From NCBI GenBank assembly GCA_022925895.1, contig JAKSYS010000691.1, forward strand, positions 1 to 32,911: 32,911 bases of DNA, read 5' to 3'. Positions 1 to 8,587 of this stretch are shown here, one piece after another. The notes under the pieces are model-generated. The model was not told where the DNA came from and made no database searches. It saw nothing but the letters and a program-made list of their open reading frames with translations. The stretch's first letter is position 1. The number at the start of each line of letters is the position of its first letter. The position numbers and the translations under genes were made by a program. The stretch is from Fragilaria crotonensis. Taxonomy: Eukaryota > Bacillariophyta > Fragilariophyceae > Fragilariales > Fragilariaceae.

Positions 1-2029
1 GTTCGCAGGACGAATTGAGTCGGCGACGATGGGAAGAGTTTGACTGGAGTTGAGTCGGGAGTTGAGGCGCAATCGGCGTAGGCGGTTGCGGAGTCGCCTC
101 CCTGAGTCAGCAACGGAGTGGCAGGGGAGGAGGCACAACGGCTGGTGGTGGCGTCGCGATTTGCTCCTTGGAGGCGGCAACGGAGTTGACAGCGGAGGTG
201 GAGCAACTGAGAGAACCCGGAGGAGTCGCGTTGTCGAGAGCGGTCGCGACGCGTTGCATCTGGGAGAGCAGTTCGTTCGCTTGCCTGTAGTCGGTGGAGC
301 CGGCAATCAGCCTTTCTTCGTCTTCGTCGTCGAGGACGTATTGGAACGTCGAGTCTCGGAACATTCGTTGCCAACAATCATCGTTGAAGTTCGGAAGGTC
401 GTCGGCGGAAGCGGGAACGGTTGCGAACCAATCGTCGAAGACGATATGAAACTGTGGGGTGATGTACCCCGTTTGAGGATTCAAGACGAGAGGGACCGAG
501 CTGGCGTGTTTGTCGGAGAATCCGAGGTTGACGGTGCGAGTTGAGCGAGGAGTCCAACGTGGCAATTTCTTGCCGTCCGAGATCATTTTGTCGAGGACAT
601 AAACTGGACATCCCCAAACGTGGACGTCCATTAATTTCTTCTGTTCCCAACGAGTCTTTGTGAAGACATCGTGCGGGAAAGGCCAGTTCTGGGTCGGGCA
701 TGTGGTTCACTAGAACACAGCATGCTTGACGGCGAGGGGCCAGTGTGGGTCAGCGACGTCCGGCCAATGGATGTCGAATGCAGCATCATGGTTCGTGCAA
801 TCGCCATGATGGTTCGGATGTTGCGTTCGGCGATCCCATTGTGATGGTGAGCACCGACGCCGGCGAATCGATGACTTGTTGGAACTCGGCGAGGTTGCGA
901 GAGAACTCGGCCGACGTAAACGTTTTCGAATTGTCGGCGAGATATTTTGTGGCGTCACGCCTGTGTTGTGACACATTCTGCTCAGTCTCTTTGCCTTGAG
1001 AGTCTCGTGCGAGTTCAAGCTGACTTGGTGCTCGACAAAAATGTAGCCGGAGGCGTGATCGACGAAGATGCAACCGCCGGTGTACATGTCGTCGAGTTTC
1101 GTTTTGCCAGCGGAGGTGAGTAGACGTCGCGAGTGCTGCAAACAAAATGGTCGACGGAGATGCGTTGACCCGGCAGAAGATTGTCCGTTTTGAGAGCGTG
1201 CGCTCTATCCTTGACGATCGAGGAGGGCGTCGTTCCAGGGATCGGTCGTCTGTGCTGCTTCCCATATTGGCACGCAGCGCATTTGGAAACGAGGTAAGTC
1301 GACACGCAGCAGTTTGCAATCGGCGACTTTCTTCCGTTTTGCTAACGACACCGGAACGCAGGATGAACTGAACTTTCTTGAATCCGACGTGTCCTGCGAT
1401 AATGCCAACGAAGCAATTCTTTCTCGTTTCGCTAAGTTTCTTTCGTGGACGGTGTTCACGATCGAAACGAAGCGTCGGCGGCTTGAAAGGATCGGTTGCG
1501 TTGTACGCTTCCGACGTTGGGAGATTGTTCTGCGGGTTGACGTTTGCAGACGGGTCCTCGGTTGACGTCGTTCGGGACGCCACTGAGCGTCAGACGATTC
1601 GGTTCGATGGTGATCGTTTCGTCGGGGTAAGTCTGGAGGAGACTGGACGTCGAGAGGAGTCGGACTTTGATGTTGGGAACATGGAACGGGGGACTTTCAG
1701 AAGTCGCAAGTTTCCGAGTTGATCGTGGACAGCCCAAGTGACTTCGCCTTGGCCTTGATCTGGAGGCCCTTCGCGATCCTCTTTAGTTGCGTGATCGTGC
1801 CGGGCGACGTGACGGGGCCTTCGAAATCGGAAAGGTCGGGAGTGATCGAAATGCTTGCGCCCGAGTCCCAAAATGATGGGGCCTGTTTGCTTTGGGTCCG
1901 AGAGCCTCGCATGCGAGCGGGGCTTGAAGAGCCATGCGAAGCGGCGTCGAATGGCACGCCAGATGAACGCGGAGAGGATCTTGTTGGCGGCGGCGCGTTG
2001 TGGAACGTGAGCGGAGCGATTTGAACGGG
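1..2029 (-). pseudogene. pol: Copia pol (protease and integrase), broken frames, incomplete at the window edge
   Basis: The aspartic protease signature FWDSGASISITPDL has its catalytic Asp near 1865-1867. Upstream frames carry the GAG-pre-integrase region (HVGFKKVQF; CAACQYGKQHRR). The integrase core shows ISVDHFVCS with the first acidic residue at 1150-1152, the LADNSKTFTSAEF region near 920, and GIAERNIRTIM with its Glu at 826-828. The integrase C-terminal tail follows (VWGCPVYVL, ...TGYITPQFHIVFDDWF) around 630-400. Protease matures the polyprotein and integrase inserts the cDNA. Many single-base frame changes break it; reverse transcriptase and RNase H must lie left of position 1. Confidence 0.82.
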
Positions 2030-4186
2030 TCAGGCGAGTTGGCGGGTGCCACAGGGCAATACCTCGCGGTTCGTGACGACGGGGGCGTTTGGAACACCAG
2101 GGAGGACACGAATGCTTGATTTGCCACTTCCCTCTCCCTTTTGGCCTGTGGTAGGCGGCGACGGAGCAGGGCGACGGGAGTTGCGAAGCTTGTCGGCGCG
2201 ACGTTGAAGACGGAGTGCGCGTTCTTTGAGAGTCGCGAAGTGACGAAAGTCGTCGCGCTCAGCGAGCGAGGGAGGGCGCGATGCAACGTATCCCTGTTGT
2301 CGGAGACGGAGAGGGTACGAACGGTGCAGTTTGTTGGCTCGGATTCCGGAATTGAAGCGGGCGGAGCGAAGTCTCGCGAGAAACGACGACGTTGATCGTG
2401 AGGAACGGAGGAGGAGATGAGGAGCCGTCGGGCAACGGAGGTTGCTGTAGGAGCGTTGACGGGAAGACCGAGAGGAAGAGAAGGATAACCGAAACGGTGG
2501 GAGCGAACGCGAGCATTGGGTGGTGAGCACAACTTGGTGAAGATTGTTGGCGACCCAAGCCAAAATGGTGGTCCATGGGATGGCGGAAGCCAAATAGTAG
2601 ATAGCTAGGTTAACCAGAATAGGAACCATAGCACAAATGGCAAAAGAGAAAGCAAGAAGTAGCCATGGGTTCGCACCTCGGATGAGGAGCGAACGAGAAG
2701 AGGGCGCAATGTGTGGCTTGACTGGAAAGTCAAGCAGCCAACGGAGGGATCCGGCGCCAACATGCTGAGATTTGCCCTTGGCGACGGTGCCGGAGCAGGA
2801 GGACGACGTTCTCCACCGGTGTGAGTGGCGGTCGTGCGTGACAGTCCAACGACGACACTTCTCGCACCAGTTGAAGGTTATATCCTTCACTTTCTTGGAA
2901 TTGCTAGTTCCGGGAAGTGGTGGAATTGTGCGCCAGGATTTATGTTTGTTGGTGCGATCCTGGCGGGACCCAGAGGAGGAGGACGATCCGGACTTACGAT
3001 TGAGTTCTGGACACTTGTTCGCCCAATGACCGGGTTTTCCACACTTGTGGCAATTGCCCTTCTTCGTCGTCGTTTCGGTCCCGGATGCCTGGGACTGAAT
3101 CAACGTAAGTACCTCGGCTCGGGAGATACCTGCGGGGCAGTTGCGACATTACCAAACGTCGACGGAGCTCGGACATCAGGTGCATGACTCGCTGGAGGCC
3201 ATTCCTCTGTCAAATTGCGTACGGTACGTCTTCAGCTTGGCGACAAATATCTTGAACGTCAATTCTCAGCGACCATGTGAGCATGGGCGCCTGACTTTTC
3301 CTTGTATCCAATGTCGAGGAGCGCCTGATCAAGCCGCTGCTTCGTCGAACGAAGAGGGAAGCGGAAGTCTTCGCCCGGCTCCACCGGCCAAAGGAAAGTT
3401 TTGAGCATCGTGAGCGTGAGGTTGTGGTCGCACCGACCTGCCGTGGTGAGCTCACGCGTCCCTTGCGATAGTCAGCGGCGAGGGCTTCAAGGTTTTCGCC
3501 GGCGTACTGGGACGGGTGGCGAGCCTTGATTGCGGCCTTCAAGTCTTCGAAGCGCTCGATCGACGTCGACTGGATCGTTTTGATAAGCTCGAGCCAAACG
3601 ACGTGAAACGAGTCGTCGTCGTCCATCTTCTCTTTGATTTTGCTCATGAGAGCGGGATGGAGAGAAGAAAGAAGGAACTTGGTTGCGGCGAGGTCATTCA
3701 ACTTGTCGTACTTGTCATAACGAAGAATCTGCTGGGAGCTGAGAGTCTTCGCTGATGCGACGGTGTAGCGAGAGTGACTCCTGACGACGTTCGTCATCAC
3801 GGAGGAGCTTTCGGGATCGGGGAGATAGGCGATGGTATCCATCCCACAATTGACGAGATGGTCCCAAACGGCGTTCTGAAGTTGAGACTGCTCGCTTGGG
3901 TAAAGAGGGTTGTCATGCCGGTACGACGAAAGTTGTACCCTTTGTGAGGCGGAGGCATGGACAGGACGGAGTTGGTTTGGTGACGTGATGTCGTCGGCGG
4001 CGCTCGGATCGAGGCCGACCCAACCAGGAGCTGGCTTACCGCCAGTCCAAGCGGACCAATCATCCCTAGAGAGACAATGTTGCCCATAATGGGCTTATCG
4101 GGCCTATCAGAGGCGGACGATAGGGTCGGAGACAGGTGGCGTCGGGACGCGGTGACGGGGTCGGAAGTTGTAGTTGGAGACGCCAT
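2030..4186 (-). pseudogene. gag: Copia gag, broken frames, with CCHC zinc knuckle
   Basis: The frame opens at an ATG at 4186 (MASPTTTSDPV) just after the leader and is picked up in other frames at 3842-3210 and 3103-2030. The 3842-3210 part carries a copia gag-like helix-rich stretch (KLNDLAATKFLLSSLHPAL). The zinc knuckle CHKCGKPGHWANKCP (C-x2-C-x4-H-x4-C) is at 3052-3011. Gag would form the retroelement particle and bind its RNA. At least three frame changes separate the pieces, so the copy is non-functional as given unless the indels are assembly errors. Confidence 0.8.
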
Positions 4187-4471
4187 CTCGGAGAGATCAA
4201 AGGGAAGAGCTTGGAAAGGTCTTGAATGGAACTAGCACAGCGTGCGTTTAAACGTAGAATAAGTAGCCTAGTTGGTAACTTAGGCGCTCGGAGAGACTTG
4301 CTTGTAGGTTGGAAACCGTAGAGTAGAAGATAGTCAACGGAGTTGACTCAGAGCTGCAGCGTAGGCGATTGCGGAGCAATCGGGAAACAGATCCTTGGAA
4401 AGGATCAGCCTGGGTGTCCTTGGAAAGGAAACAATGAATTCCTATAGAGAGGAATTGGCTTGCCTGGAAGG
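4185..4471 (-). repeat. Leader hairpin array with GGA (TCC) apical triplets
   Basis: Between the primer-binding site and the gag ATG lie at least eight short inverted repeats whose three-base loop is always GGA on the + strand (TCC on the element sense strand): 4185-4197, 4210-4218, 4287-4295, 4307-4317, 4332-4348, 4366-4382, 4390-4406, 4417-4429 and 4463-4471. Three have perfect 7-bp arms (4332-4348, 4366-4382, 4390-4406). Two further hairpins with other loops lie at 4266-4285 and 4437-4456. The arms differ in sequence, so this is repeated structure rather than a sequence repeat. Likely an RNA-level element of the genomic transcript. Confidence 0.7.
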
Positions 4472-4494
4472 AAGCGTGAGGGGGTTAGCCTATA

Positions 4495-4511
4495 GATTGG
4501 GCAAAATAACC
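4495..4511 (-). promoter_or_regulatory. Primer-binding site of the minus-strand copia element
   Basis: The minus strand reads GGTTATTTTGCCCAATC directly after the LTR. The copia element at 8282 has GGTTATTGAGCCCAAC at the same place. Apart from one extra base, both resemble the complement of the initiator-tRNA(Met) anticodon arm, which Drosophila copia and yeast Ty5 use as a half-tRNA primer. The tRNA identity is inference. Confidence 0.5.
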
Positions 4512-4514
4512 ACT

Positions 4515-4631
4515 TGAGGCTATCACCGGAGATGATACTCTAATCGTAGAAAATAGTACGTAGTACCGTAGGAAAATTACTGTAGGAAGGTTTTACACAA
4601 AGTACGTTCTGAGAAATTATAAGCTACTACA
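4515..4631 (-). repeat. Probable 5' LTR of the minus-strand copia element (117 bp)
   Basis: On the minus strand the segment begins TGTAGTAGC and ends GATAGCCTCA, so it has the TG...CA ends of an LTR, and it sits three bases before a primer-binding-site-like sequence. Its small size matches the 88-bp LTRs of the other copia element here, whose end also reads AGCCTxACA. The second LTR is outside the window, so the outer border (4631) is inferred from the TG dinucleotide only. Confidence 0.45.
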
Positions 4632-4650
4632 GTAAGATTCGGCACTCGAT

Positions 4651-4713
4651 CGTATGAACGACAAACTCGTCGAACGTGTCAAATGGCATTTGACATTTCG
4701 GGTAGTTCGTACG
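4651..4713. repeat. Imperfect hairpin next to the copia LTR
   Basis: A perfect 9-bp inverted repeat with a one-base loop (4677-4685 and 4687-4695, TGTCAAATG) sits inside a wider pair of 9-bp arms with one mismatch (4651-4659 and 4705-4713). It lies in the host flank just beyond the inferred LTR border. Function unknown. Confidence 0.5.
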
Positions 4714-4954
4714 AAATTAGTTAGAGACCGGACAGTATAGCGTATCATGTTTCACATTTCGATGGATGACCTCACAGTAGCACAGTGCAACGATGGAATC
4801 GCAGTCCAGTGCAGCGTAGGTTTCAATTCGGCACAATCGACAGGCTGATGTTTTGACATTACAGTATTCTTGACAGGAGTAACACATCACAGGATCGCAG
4901 ACCTTTTGGGGCCATGGCACTTGTCCTTGCAACGCCAACGCTAGAACGCTGTTG

Positions 4955-5918
4955 ATGGCCTCTTCTGCCCAACCGCGAGTCTCGGAAACGAGAGTAGTAG
5001 GTGAAGAAGTGAAATGCCTCCGACTTGTCAAAGGAACCGGCTTGCGATTCTCCTGATCCTATCGACCATTTGCGAGTTGCATTTACCGATGGCAACGTCC
5101 TGGACGAGTCGCCCCATCCAGAGGAGGATTCGTGCCCCCGTGTGGATGCAATCGTCATCTTCCTCGTCAAACTGGTTGACACGACAAGTATGTGGACCGC
5201 CCTTTTGGCAATCATCACGGAACCGAATACTTGTGACAGCCAAGAACACATGAACGACGCATTCAAGGCCATCGAAGCGGCGGTCTCGACGGAGCTAGTG
5301 TCTCTCGTGTCCATTCGAATTGAAAGATCTGAAACTAGCGCCAGCCAAGAGGAAATGGAGTCACGTGTCAAGGAGTTGACGAAGCGGGTCTTGGAACTTC
5401 AACGGACGAACTCGTTTCACTTGGTCGTGTCAAGTGATTGGGTTGCCACTATCGATTCGTCGTTGGGAGTTGGTGTTCATGTCAAAGAAGGTCATCGAGC
5501 CATGATCACTAGTATCCGAAAGAGATTTGGCCAAGGCGTTTTGATTGGAACATCAGCTCATAGCATCGAGTCCGCAGTCGATGCTGTTGCCAAGTGTGCT
5601 CCTGACTATTTGTTCGTTGGGACTTGCTACGAAACCCAGTCCCATCCAGAAAAGGGAGCAGCGCAGCTGGAGGGGCCTTCCCTTCCTGGTCAAGTAGCGC
5701 ACGCGATTCGAATGAAATTGGGCATTGCCCCAATAGTGCTTGCAATTGGAGGGATTGATGAGACTAATTGCTCGGAGCCCGTTTCCATGTTCGGAGCCGA
5801 TGGCGTCGCTGTCATCCGTGCCGTCCTGCAAGCATCGAATCCAACAGATGCTGTTCGGCAGATTCACAGAACGATGCAAGTCAGTGGGAACCATCGTCAT
5901 GTTGAAACTACTTCTTGA
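4955..5918 (+). CDS. ThiE/TenI-like TIM-barrel protein (thiamine phosphate synthase family)
   Basis: The C-terminal 240 residues match the ThiE/TenI barrel: a first strand LLAIITEP (from about 5199), LVSIRI at the second strand, FHLVVSSDW where ThiE has its IND motif, GTSAHSIESAVDA (phosphate-loop side), DYLFVGTCYETQSHPEKG, IVLAIGGID and GADGVAVIRAVL near the end. ThiE joins the pyrimidine and thiazole halves of thiamine; TenI-like relatives lack part of the active site. Here the usual VHLGQ-D signature is replaced by VHVKEG, so a TenI-like or divergent role is possible. The clean frame from 5013 has no ATG before 5190. An ATG at 4955 (MASSAQPRVSETRVVGEE) joins it if one A of the AAA at 5012-5014 is extra, which I prefer; 5190 is the fallback start. 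Convergent with the RING gene downstream. Confidence 0.75.
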
Positions 5919-6352
5919 CAATGCTGTTGGTTATAGATGCAAAGATAAGAATTTCAACAAACATTCGTCCGTATGCTTCGTCATAACTTAAATCATTGAG
6001 GCAGCGCAGGTTAAGGGCTGTGTTCCTTGAAAATTTAAATACGAAGGGCATTTCAATGTAGATGACGCAACAAGCTGAAATAAAGATGGTCGTAGGATGC
6101 TTACGTTCTCTCCGTTTCTCGAACGACAATCAACGAGACGATTGGTGGCATTTTGGCGCGATTCTGTACTTCAGACTTGAGCTCAGAAAGAAGGAAGTTT
6201 AACTGTTTGCTAGAGTTGCCGCATTCTGCATCTGATACGATACAGAACGTTTCACAAATCGTGCGAACTATATTAAAATTTTGGACAGTCTAATGAACTA
6301 CACAAGCTCATTAGGTGCCGTCGGTTTCTTGGACCGTACGCCTCATTCAACG
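5919..6352. other. Intergenic spacer between convergent genes
   Basis: This spacer lies between the stop codons of the ThiE-like gene and the minus-strand RING gene and should hold both 3' untranslated regions. I see no conserved frame, repeat or RNA gene in it. Confidence 0.5.
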
Positions 6353-7102
6353 CTAACTGGTTGGTATTCTGAATTGTCTGAACAAGGCGGCTTCGTCCGC
6401 TCGAATGGGTGGTTCCGAATCGATTTGGCAAAATTCTTGTCGGCAACAAGGGCATAGGACTTGCATCTTTTTCGTCAGCCAAGCAACAACACATTCCGTA
6501 TGAAAAACATGTACGCAGTTCTCGAAGGACGAACAAGAAACAGAATCGCCTACTTCGTAGAGGGAGAGGCAAATGACACAAACGGCGGGGACTTGCCGAT
6601 GTCCGTTCTGCATATCCCCCAGTTGAAGCAAGGTGGACTCCGATTCCAGGATATCTCCTATCTCTACGTCGTCAAGGGTCGTTTCTCGCCTGTCCTCATC
6701 TGGCCTTTGATCGTTGCCTTCTTGCTTTTCTATCAGATCCTTTTCAGTCAAGATCATGGTCGTTGCCTTCAACGCGTCGGTGATTTGCCGTTTCCTCTGC
6801 GTTTGCATGGCTTCGGTCGCTTCCTCTCCCGTTAAGTTGTTCAAGGCAAGTTCACGACTCACCATCTGTCGTATGGCCTCCCGTAGACGTTCATCATTTT
6901 GGAGCCACAAACGCCTTCTCCTGTAAACTATGCAGGGAGGAATAAAGCAGCAGATAACCAATAAGAAGTACCAAGCGAGAAAACCGACAAATTGTACTAA
7001 ATCCTGTTGTGATTGTGGTTTGTCGTTGAAGTACCTCGGATCAGCAACTGTGGCGTTCTTGCCGGCATCGAGGACGCTCTGAAGCAGACGCGAGCTTGTC
7101 AT
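6353..7102 (-). CDS. Membrane-anchored RING-H2 E3 ubiquitin ligase (copy 1)
   Basis: Intronless 249-residue protein starting at the ATG at 7102. A single hydrophobic segment at about residues 37-60 (FVGFLAWYFLLVICCFIPPC) is followed by an arginine patch (RRRR), which suggests an N-out anchor with the rest in the cytosol. A basic/acidic helical linker follows, then a C-terminal RING-H2 finger with ligands C175, C178, C196, H198, H201, C204, C217 and C220, the C3H2C3 pattern. Such fingers recruit an E2 and transfer ubiquitin to membrane-proximal substrates. The substrate is not predictable. The gene at 16770-17520 has the same layout and is a paralog. No frame break is needed here. Confidence 0.88.
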   Translation of the reverse strand: MTSSRLLQSVLDAGKNATVADPRYFNDKPQSQQDLVQFVGFLAWYFLLVICCFIPPCIVYRRRRLWLQNDERLREAIRQMVSRELALNNLTGEEATEAMQTQRKRQITDALKATTMILTEKDLIEKQEGNDQRPDEDRRETTLDDVEIGDILESESTLLQLGDMQNGHRQVPAVCVICLSLYEVGDSVSCSSFENCVHVFHTECVVAWLTKKMQVLCPCCRQEFCQIDSEPPIRADEAALFRQFRIPTS

Positions 7103-7350
7103 AATGAATCTTCACTGAAGCTTCAATAAAGTTGAGGAGGAGGAAGTGGGAAGGTATATGAAAACAGTACGTGTGCCTCAGTTACTTGTTGAGGTCTCTT
7201 CACAGAACGCCGTTCAATGCGTTCCTGATGGATGTGAGTACTGTAGATGTGAGTAGTGAGTAATCGCCGGTTGTAGTATGATATGCATACGTATTCTGGA
7301 GTTGATCGCGAACGTGGAGAACTTCTTTTTCGTGTATGTTTGTTTTTGCA
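7103..7350. other. Upstream region of RING copy 1
   Basis: Presumed promoter and 5' leader of the minus-strand RING gene. It contains tandem-like GTGAGTA/GATGTGAGTA units near 7230-7260 but no motif I can name. Confidence 0.3.
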
Positions 7351-7376
7351 TACCGTAGACCTCATAATAACTACAC
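7351..7376 (+). repeat. Left terminal inverted repeat
   Basis: 26 bases, exact reverse complement of 8049-8074; pairing extends one further base outward (7350 with 8075). Confidence 0.85.
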
Positions 7377-8048
7377 GTAATTTTGGCCCATGTGTAGTAA
7401 ATCTTTATGAGGTTCAGGAAACGCTTTGTGTAGTTATTGTCGAGTGGTCAAAAATCCTGAAAATCCGGGTTTCTTTAAAAAATAAAATCGAGCCGATCGA
7501 GCTGGCTAAATAAATCGACTCCATGAAAAAGTATACTATACAAACAACACGTGCTTATGAAATTCGACTGGCGGTTATTTGCCGTTGACTGCGGTTCAGA
7601 CGGTTTCATTTCTCGTTAGAATCCAACTCGATTTGTGGGGGGGGGGTTGCGGGAAGTGGCTGTTCAACGCAAATCCAGCTTGGAGTTGCATAGCGCCAGT
7701 GCTGTCAAGTTCCCGTACGATGGCGTTGACCCGATTTTCGCCAAATGCGCCTCAAATGCACTCATGTCGGCCGACCAGGGATCCTGACCGCACTGTGCGA
7801 ATGTGGCGAGTGCTCGGAGTACACGAGGACCATCTACTGTACTGTAGAATTATCCTGTAATTGCCCTTTAACTCGTCTGTTGAGGTCCGGCCTAAGCTCC
7901 AGTTCCGGTACATGTATCAGTGCCCTCGTAGAATGATGTATGCCGGTACGATATTATCGGCTTTGTGTAGTAAGACATATGAGGCTGCAGAACCGCTTTG
8001 TGTAGTATCTTTATGTGCCGGAGGGTCTATGTGTAGTTATTGTGTAGT

Positions 8049-8074
8049 GTGTAGTTATTATGAGGTCTACGGTA
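8049..8074 (-). repeat. Right terminal inverted repeat
   Basis: 26 bases, exact reverse complement of 7351-7376, preceded inward by extra TGTGTAGT units. Confidence 0.85.
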
Positions 8075-8089
8075 TATAGATGCAGTCCC

Positions 8090-8281
8090 AGAACGACCGT
8101 CCAGTAAATACAGTACCAGTACTAGTGACTACCGGTAGTGTACTCCAATCCTCTGCGAGTCTCTGAAATGAGAGATCGAGGACCTCATATGCTGATACTG
8201 AGCGGCACGTACAGTACCTGGTACTGGGTATGACTCGGAGTACCAGCCTACAGTCCGCGAGTACCAGTACACAGTACAGTC
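8090..8281. repeat. GTAC-rich spacer
   Basis: About ten GTAC tetramers in under 200 bases, where fewer than one is expected by chance, together with the palindrome CTACCGGTAG. The young retrotransposon inserted at its right border. Confidence 0.65.
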
Positions 8282-8369
8282 TGAGAGGCTACAGTATACC
8301 GGTAATACTATAGCCACTTTCTAGACTACTATTATACCTTCGTATTGTAGTAGACTGGAGAGCCTGACA
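8282..8369 (+). repeat. 5' LTR, 88 bp
   Basis: Identical to 16164-16251 over all 88 bases. It should contain the promoter; AT-rich TATAC and ATTATACC stretches are candidates. It also carries a near-palindrome centred on ACCGGT. Confidence 0.95.
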
Positions 8370-8385
8370 GGTTATTGAGCCCAAC
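8370..8385 (+). promoter_or_regulatory. Primer-binding site
   Basis: GGTTATTGAGCCCAAC starts at the first base after the LTR. With one extra T it is the complement of the initiator-tRNA(Met) anticodon arm (GGTTATGAGCCC without the extra base), pointing to half-tRNA priming as in Drosophila copia. It shares the pattern GGTTATTnnGCCCAA with the minus-strand element in this window. Confidence 0.6.
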
Positions 8386-8587
8386 TCACGCTATCACACT
8401 CTTCTCGAAGTTGTTGATAGACCACCTCTGTGCGATAGCATCACTTCTGGAACGACGGGAAGTGATCTGTCGAGCACATTGTGAATTTATATCATCCCAA
8501 TTTTGGTGTCGAACTACTCAGTAGAAACGTACGTACATTGCAGTACTGTCGGATACGACTTACTAAAATCCATATACCATCTACACC

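Larger units (their letters stand above)
1..4631 (-). mobile_element. Decayed Ty1/copia-type LTR retrotransposon, cut by the left window edge
   Basis: Read on the minus strand, the element runs from a probable 5' LTR (4631-4515) through a primer-binding site, a hairpin-rich leader, gag with a zinc knuckle, an aspartic protease, the integrase zinc domain and the integrase core, then leaves the window before reverse transcriptase. The order protease-integrase-(RT) is that of copia rather than gypsy. The coding part is broken into many overlapping frames, so no full polyprotein can be made from this copy as given. The 3' LTR and target duplication lie outside the window, so the age cannot be judged. 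It belongs to a lineage clearly different from the element at 8282-16251: the integrase tail and gag have no obvious similarity. Confidence 0.9.
7351..8074. mobile_element. Non-autonomous inverted-repeat DNA element (MITE-like, 724 bp)
   Basis: The left end (7351-7376, starting TACCGTAGACCTC) and the right end (8049-8074) are perfect reverse complements over 26 bases. If the terminal TA at each end is read as a duplicated target, the terminal repeats start CCGTAGACC and the target would be TA, as for Tc1/mariner-type elements. Inside the ends lie diverged direct repeats of about 43 bp (7392-7434 and 7965-8006) and several copies of TGTGTAGT, like subterminal transposase-binding repeats. No convincing coding frame is present, so it would need a transposase in trans. 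It also holds a G10 run at 7637-7646. Confidence 0.7.

Noticed and set aside
1-4186. Plus-strand frames across the left copia element
   Set aside because: All recognisable motifs (zinc knuckle, protease, integrase) are on the minus strand; the plus-strand frames are their shadows.
4185-4471. CRISPR-like or tandem-repeat array
   Set aside because: The units differ in sequence and spacing; what repeats is a stem with a GGA loop, not a repeat-spacer pattern, and the context is eukaryotic.
4717-5031. Minus-strand cysteine-rich frame (12 Cys near its end)
   Set aside because: It has no ATG at its start, overlaps the N-terminal part of the ThiE-like gene and part of the copia flank, and its Cys spacing fits no zinc-finger or toxin pattern I recognise.
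5014-5253. Plus-strand frame starting with ATG at 5014
   Set aside because: It shadows the ThiE-like gene in another frame, with low-complexity Ser runs; the barrel motifs are in the neighbouring frame.
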